From Cyanobacteria bacterium T3Sed10_376R1m (GTDB taxonomy: Bacteria; Cyanobacteriota; Cyanobacteriia; Cyanobacteriales; Cyanobacteriaceae), in the NCBI GenBank assembly GCA_003566215.1, contig PXEJ01000077.1, forward strand, positions 1 through 10,007: 10,007 nucleotides of DNA, given 5' to 3'. The position numbers and the translations under genes are program-made. The notes beneath the pieces are model-generated. The model made no database searches. It was not told where the DNA came from and saw only the letters and a list, made by a program, of their open reading frames with translations. Numbering within the stretch: position 1 is the stretch's first letter; each line of letters begins with the position of its first letter. Below, in pieces: positions 7,283 to 10,007 of this stretch.

Positions 7283-7288
7283 TATAAT
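7283..7288 (+). promoter_or_regulatory. Candidate -10 box (TATAAT) in the terC/yqgF-like divergent gap
   Basis: An exact TATAAT lies 46 bp before the ATG of the YqgF-like gene on the plus strand, and the overlapping TTATATAA is nearly symmetrical, so it could serve the divergent terC-like gene as well. No good -35 element is seen at the right distance for either direction, and the base composition makes chance matches likely. Confidence 0.35.
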
Positions 7289-7334
7289 AAGATACTGCTT
7301 ATTTTAATTAAGCATAACTTTAATAACTTTTATT

Positions 7335-7742
7335 ATGATTATTGGTTTTGACCCGGGTAGAGATAAATGTGGTTTAGCTTTGGTTACCAATGATAAGCAA
7401 ATTTTATCTAAAAAGGTAGTGGAATCAAGAAGTGCGATCGCCCTCATCCAAGAATGGAATGAAAAACATAGACCTTTAGCCCTTGTAATGGGAAATCAAA
7501 CCACCTCCAAAGAATGGAAACAACGCCTAGAAGATAATATTAACTTATCAATTATTATGGTGGATGAAAAAAATAGTTCCCTAGAAGCCCGTAGTCGTTA
7601 TTGGGAATTTAACCCACCAAAAGGATTAAATAGATTGATTCCCCTTAGTCTAAGAATTCCCCCCGGCCCGATTGATGATATAGTTGCAATAATTTTAATC
7701 GAGAGATATTGGAGAGACACAAAAATGACCAACTTACCGTAA
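7335..7742 (+). CDS. YqgF/RuvX-like RNase H-fold protein (putative pre-16S rRNA nuclease or resolvase-like)
   Basis: The 135-residue protein has the RuvC/YqgF layout. A first strand carries the catalytic-type Asp (MIIGFDPGRDKCGLAL, Asp6), LALVMGNQTTSKEW stands in place of the usual VVGLP region, VDEKNSSLEARSRYW (Glu78) corresponds to the DERLTT/S-EA motif of YqgF, and GPIDDIVAIILIERYW (Asp114/Asp115) supplies the last acidic position. All three acidic positions appear to be present, so activity is plausible. E. coli YqgF trims the 5' end of 16S rRNA; cyanobacteria often also carry a more standard yqgF/ruvX, so this may be a paralogue with a different substrate, and I leave the symbol blank. 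Start ATG at 7335. It precedes pipX on the same strand, but a 221-bp gap suggests separate transcription. It contains a HIP1 octamer. Confidence 0.8.
   Translation: MIIGFDPGRDKCGLALVTNDKQILSKKVVESRSAIALIQEWNEKHRPLALVMGNQTTSKEWKQRLEDNINLSIIMVDEKNSSLEARSRYWEFNPPKGLNRLIPLSLRIPPGPIDDIVAIILIERYWRDTKMTNLP
7434..7441. repeat. HIP1 octamer GCGATCGC inside the YqgF-like gene
   Basis: Second copy of the cyanobacterial HIP1 palindrome in the window. It has taxonomic value only. Confidence 0.85.
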
Positions 7743-7923
7743 AAAATTAACCAGACTTAGACCCTAAAAAATTAATAAATAAAACCTTTCTTCACAGTCC
7801 ATACTATAAAATCTCAAAAGCATTTTATATTATCACAAAAAAATATTTTGATACAAAAATAAATTCAAAAATTCCCCCATAAAAACTAGAATTATTAACA
7901 GATAAACGATACAATCAAACATC

Positions 7924-7947
7924 ATGCTAAATTATTAATCTTAGCAT
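7924..7947. promoter_or_regulatory. Inverted repeat ATGCTAA-N10-TTAGCAT just before pipX
   Basis: ATGCTAA at 7924-7930 is matched perfectly by its reverse complement at 7941-7947 with 10 bases between, ending 16 bp before the pipX ATG. The half-site spacing would suit a dimeric regulator; alternatively a hairpin could form in the 5' leader near the ribosome-binding region. It does not match the NtcA consensus GTA-N8-TAC, and I see no NtcA site elsewhere in the 221-bp gap. Function is inferred only from symmetry and position. Confidence 0.4.
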
Positions 7948-7963
7948 TACCTGTATAAGCTGA

Positions 7964-8233
7964 ATGACTACTGAAACATATATAAACCATCCCACCTTCG
8001 GACTACTATATCGGTTATGTCTAATTGAAAAAAACGAAGAACTCTTTACCACTTTATATGCCCAAAGACTATTTTTCATGGTTAAAATCGAGCAAAAAGA
8101 GACTATTTTTGAGCCCTTAACCCGCTCAGCCGCTCGTTTACGTATGGAAAGTAAACTAAGAGGTTTAAGAAGTAACGGAGACTGGAATGCCTATAAACAA
8201 ATAAATGAAGTTTATCAGCGAACCTTTCAATGA
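7964..8233 (+). CDS. pipX: PipX, PII-interacting protein and NtcA coactivator
   Basis: The 89-residue protein matches PipX in length and sequence: YINHPTFGLLYRLCLIE, ELFTTLYAQRLFFMV and FEPLTRSAARLRMESKLRGL. The first ~55 residues form the Tudor-like domain that contacts NtcA and PII, and the remainder the two C-terminal helices. PipX swaps partners according to 2-oxoglutarate: with plenty of it, PipX joins NtcA and boosts transcription of nitrogen genes; when it is low, PII sequesters PipX. PipX is confined to cyanobacteria, which makes it the strongest taxonomic marker here. The stop overlaps the start of pipY as ATGA, so the two should be translationally coupled, as in other cyanobacteria. 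Start ATG at 7964 gives the standard N-terminus. Confidence 0.97.
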   Translation: MTTETYINHPTFGLLYRLCLIEKNEELFTTLYAQRLFFMVKIEQKETIFEPLTRSAARLRMESKLRGLRSNGDWNAYKQINEVYQRTFQ

Positions 8234-8928
8234 ACAACCCTATTCTCACTCAACTACAATTTCTCAAATCCCAAATTCCTCCCGATGTACGTTTAATTGC
8301 AGTTAGTAAAACCATGACTGTGGATAGTATTCGGAAGGCATATCAGGGGGGTATAAGGGATTTTGCCGAAAACAAACTACAAGAAGCCATTAGCAAACAA
8401 GAAGAATTAACCGATTTACCCGATATTTGTTGGCATTTTATCGGACATTTACAAAGCAACAAAGTTAAAAAAGCAGTAGAATCTTTCCCTTGGATTCATT
8501 CGATTGATAGTCTTAAAGTCGCCGAAAAAACCAATCGTTTAGCCCACGAAGCTCTAAAAGAAGGCATCATTAAAGAATATCCCAACATCTGTTTACAAGT
8601 AAAAATTTTGGCTGATGAATCCAAATTTGGTTGGAATGTTTCGGAATTATCAGAAGATATACCTTTTTTAACACAATTAAAGTCAATTCGTCCACGGGGT
8701 TTAATGGCAATTCTGCCCTTAGGATTATCCCAAGATGAATCTTTAAAAGCCTTCAAACAAGTAAAAATTTTGAGGGATGAATTGAAAAAAGATTTTGGCA
8801 CAGATTTTGATCAATTATCCATGGGAATGTCTGGGGATTATCTTTTAGCAATTGAAGCTGGAGCGACAATGATTCGTTTAGGTACTATTATTTTTGGCAA
8901 AAGAAACTACCATAGTAATCCTAAATGA
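8230..8928 (+). CDS. pipY: PipY, pyridoxal phosphate homeostasis protein (YggS/COG0325 family)
   Basis: The 232-residue protein is a single-domain PLP-binding TIM-barrel protein of the YggS/PLPBP family, of normal length. Visible motifs in order are RLIAVSKTM with the PLP-binding Lys27, DFAENKLQEA, WHFIGHLQSNK, IHSIDSLKVAEKTNR, KSIRPRGLMAIL, and LSMGMSGDYLLAIEAGATMI followed by RLGTIIFG, where Ser/Gly residues and the Arg-x-Gly hold the cofactor phosphate. It has no known enzymatic activity; family members buffer PLP and affect amino-acid and keto-acid balance. In cyanobacteria it is a functional partner of PipX, which agrees with the 4-bp overlap seen here. No terminator hairpin with a T-run is visible after its stop. 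Confidence 0.96.
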   Translation: MNNPILTQLQFLKSQIPPDVRLIAVSKTMTVDSIRKAYQGGIRDFAENKLQEAISKQEELTDLPDICWHFIGHLQSNKVKKAVESFPWIHSIDSLKVAEKTNRLAHEALKEGIIKEYPNICLQVKILADESKFGWNVSELSEDIPFLTQLKSIRPRGLMAILPLGLSQDESLKAFKQVKILRDELKKDFGTDFDQLSMGMSGDYLLAIEAGATMIRLGTIIFGKRNYHSNPK

Positions 8929-9131
8929 TTTGTAAACAAATAAGGACTAATTTCTTCTGAATCTGGAGGAAATTACGAATAGTCTAATGTTACAACTCGT
9001 TTAAAACTTTGGCGTTACTTAATTATGGAATGAAATTTTATTAAATAAAAATAGATATTCAATATTTTAAATGTTATTACTATTCCCTATGGTTGATAAG
9101 CTTAGTCGAATTATTTGCCACCTAAACTAAA

Positions 9132-9147
9132 AATTTAGATCTAAATT
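9132..9147. repeat. Perfect 16-bp palindrome in the pipY-asnS spacer
   Basis: AATTTAGATCTAAATT is its own reverse complement with no central gap. It sits about 200 bp after pipY and 200 bp before asnS. It is too AT-rich and lacks a T-run to be a normal terminator, so a protein-binding site or chance are the main options. Confidence 0.5.
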
Positions 9148-9301
9148 CAACAATGCCAAAACTTTTTATTATCCATTATTAATTTTTCCATAAAAATACT
9201 TTTAGACAGATCATAATTATCTTGGTTTTATATAATATAACTGTAGGGAAAAAATATCTATTTCATTAGTTTAAAGTACCGACAAAAAAAGAAAAATAAT
9301 A

Positions 9302-9315
9302 TGATAAAATTATCA
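9302..9315. promoter_or_regulatory. Palindrome TGATAA-AA-TTATCA overlapping a possible asnS -10 box
   Basis: Six-base arms are perfectly inverted around AA. The segment overlaps TATGAT (9300-9305), a possible -10 hexamer, and lies about 32 bp before the GTG start. A site here could act as an operator. No convincing -35 is seen upstream, so the promoter assignment is weak. Confidence 0.3.
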
Positions 9316-9346
9316 ATAAATAGATAGTTTTAAATAGGGTAATATC

Positions 9347-10007
9347 GTGATTAATCAACGCATTATTAATATTTTACGCCAAGGACAACCAAAGGAAAAA
9401 GTAAAAATTCAGGGCTGGGTACGTACCAAAAGAGAATCAAAAAAATTTACTTTTATTGAAGTGAGCGATGGTTCATCTTTAGGTAATTTACAAGTAATTT
9501 TAAATGAAGATTTAACGGACTACACTGACACTATTAAGCGATTAAATACTGGAGCTTCTTTGGCGGTAGAAGGAGTTTTGGTAGAGTCTCCGGCAAAAGG
9601 GCAAAGAATTGAGTTACAAGCTAAATCAGTAAAAATTTATGGAGAGTGTGACGGTAAAGACTATCCTTTACAAAAAAAACGCCATTCTTTAGAATTTTTA
9701 CGCAGTATTGCCCATTTACGGGGGCGCACCAATACCATCGGGGCGGTTATGCGGGTGAGAAATGCCTGTGCTAATGCCATCCATCAATTTTTTCAAGAAA
9801 AGGGTTTTTTGTGGGTGCATACCCCTATTATTACGGCTAGTGATTGCGAGGGGGCGGGGGAATTGTTTACGGTAACTAACTTTGATTTGGATAATATTCC
9901 CCGTGATGATGAGGGCAACATTGACTATAAGGAGGACTTTTTTGGCAAGAAAGCTTATCTGACTGTCAGTGGACAATTAGAGGCAGAAATTATGGCTATG
10001 TCTTTTG
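9347..10007 (+). CDS. asnS: Asparaginyl-tRNA synthetase (N-terminal 220 codons, runs off the right edge)
   Basis: From the GTG at 9347 the frame is open to the window end. Residues 15-100 form the OB-fold anticodon-binding domain (KIQGWVRTKR, FIEVSDGSSLGNLQVIL, GASLAVEGVLVESPAKGQ). The class II catalytic core then begins (SLEFLRSIAHLRGRTNTIGA, FLWVHTPIITASDCEGAGEL), with the motif 1 proline at 160, followed by FFGKKAYLTVSGQLEAE. The GAGELF and FFGKKAYLTVSGQL stretches point to AsnRS rather than AspRS. An in-frame TAG lies just upstream (9335-9337) and there is no early in-frame ATG, so GTG must be the start. The enzyme charges tRNA-Asn with asparagine in the cytoplasm; full length is about 460 residues. 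No strong Shine-Dalgarno is seen. Confidence 0.96.
   Translation, partial: MINQRIINILRQGQPKEKVKIQGWVRTKRESKKFTFIEVSDGSSLGNLQVILNEDLTDYTDTIKRLNTGASLAVEGVLVESPAKGQRIELQAKSVKIYGECDGKDYPLQKKRHSLEFLRSIAHLRGRTNTIGAVMRVRNACANAIHQFFQEKGFLWVHTPIITASDCEGAGELFTVTNFDLDNIPRDDEGNIDYKEDFFGKKAYLTVSGQLEAEIMAMSF

Larger units (their letters stand above)
8929..9346. other. Non-coding spacer between pipY and asnS
   Basis: These 418 bp are strongly AT-rich and show no open reading frame worth calling; the longest ATG-started frames I noticed are around a dozen codons. It holds a perfect 16-bp palindrome at 9132-9147, a TATAAT at 9231-9236, and a second palindrome at 9302-9315 beside the asnS start. A purine-rich GGAGGA near 8965 is not followed by a usable gene. 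The asnS promoter and pipY terminator must lie here, but neither is clear. Confidence 0.6.

Noticed and set aside
7743..7963. NtcA-binding site before pipX
   Set aside because: I looked for GTA-N8-TAC in the 221-bp gap and found no match; only the unrelated inverted repeat at 7924-7947 is present.
8496..8801. Minus-strand 101-codon open frame
   Set aside because: It is antisense to pipY, where PLP-binding motifs prove the plus-strand frame.
9716..9976. Minus-strand 86-codon open frame near the right end
   Set aside because: It is antisense to asnS, whose catalytic-core motifs are clear in this stretch.

Overview
The window looks like chromosomal DNA from a low-GC, unicellular-type cyanobacterium. 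The best evidence is an adjacent pipX-pipY pair (nitrogen regulator plus PLP-homeostasis protein, typical of cyanobacteria), two HIP1 octamers (GCGATCGC), a cyanobacterial-type asnS, TPR-CHAT, TerC and AI-2E family genes, and very AT-rich intergenic DNA. A Cyanobacterium/Geminocystis-like host is a guess from the overall feel, not a proven assignment.

Left part (1-2640), an accessory region. On the minus strand lie brxB and the first third of brxC, both parts of a BREX phage-defence system whose remaining genes should lie beyond the left edge. BREX operons normally begin with brxA, but here brxB is preceded directly by the N-terminal fragment of a TnpB gene (IS200/IS605 superfamily, same strand). 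The stop of that fragment overlaps the brxB start as ATGA. A C-terminal fragment of the same kind of TnpB lies head-to-head on the plus strand. It carries a 5-bp tandem duplication (frameshift) and a nonsense codon, so the element is dead and rearranged. brxB and brxC are separated by about 355 bp of AT-rich DNA holding a G/C-rich palindromic repeat of a type common between cyanobacterial genes.

Middle part (2738-7268). A large exported TPR-CHAT protein (putative caspase-like cysteine peptidase, His/Cys dyad present) runs on the plus strand. It meets tail-to-tail, 5 bp apart, two minus-strand membrane-protein genes: an AI-2E-family transporter and, upstream of it, a TerC-family metal transporter.

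Right part (7335-10007), housekeeping and nitrogen-regulation genes, all plus strand: a small YqgF/RuvX-like RNase H-fold protein, the translationally coupled pipX-pipY operon, a 418-bp non-coding spacer with two palindromes, and the first 220 codons of asnS (GTG start).

No tRNA, rRNA or CRISPR array is visible. I do not see a wholly undescribed system. The most unusual part is the rebuilt 5' end of the BREX operon and the TPR-CHAT gene beside it.
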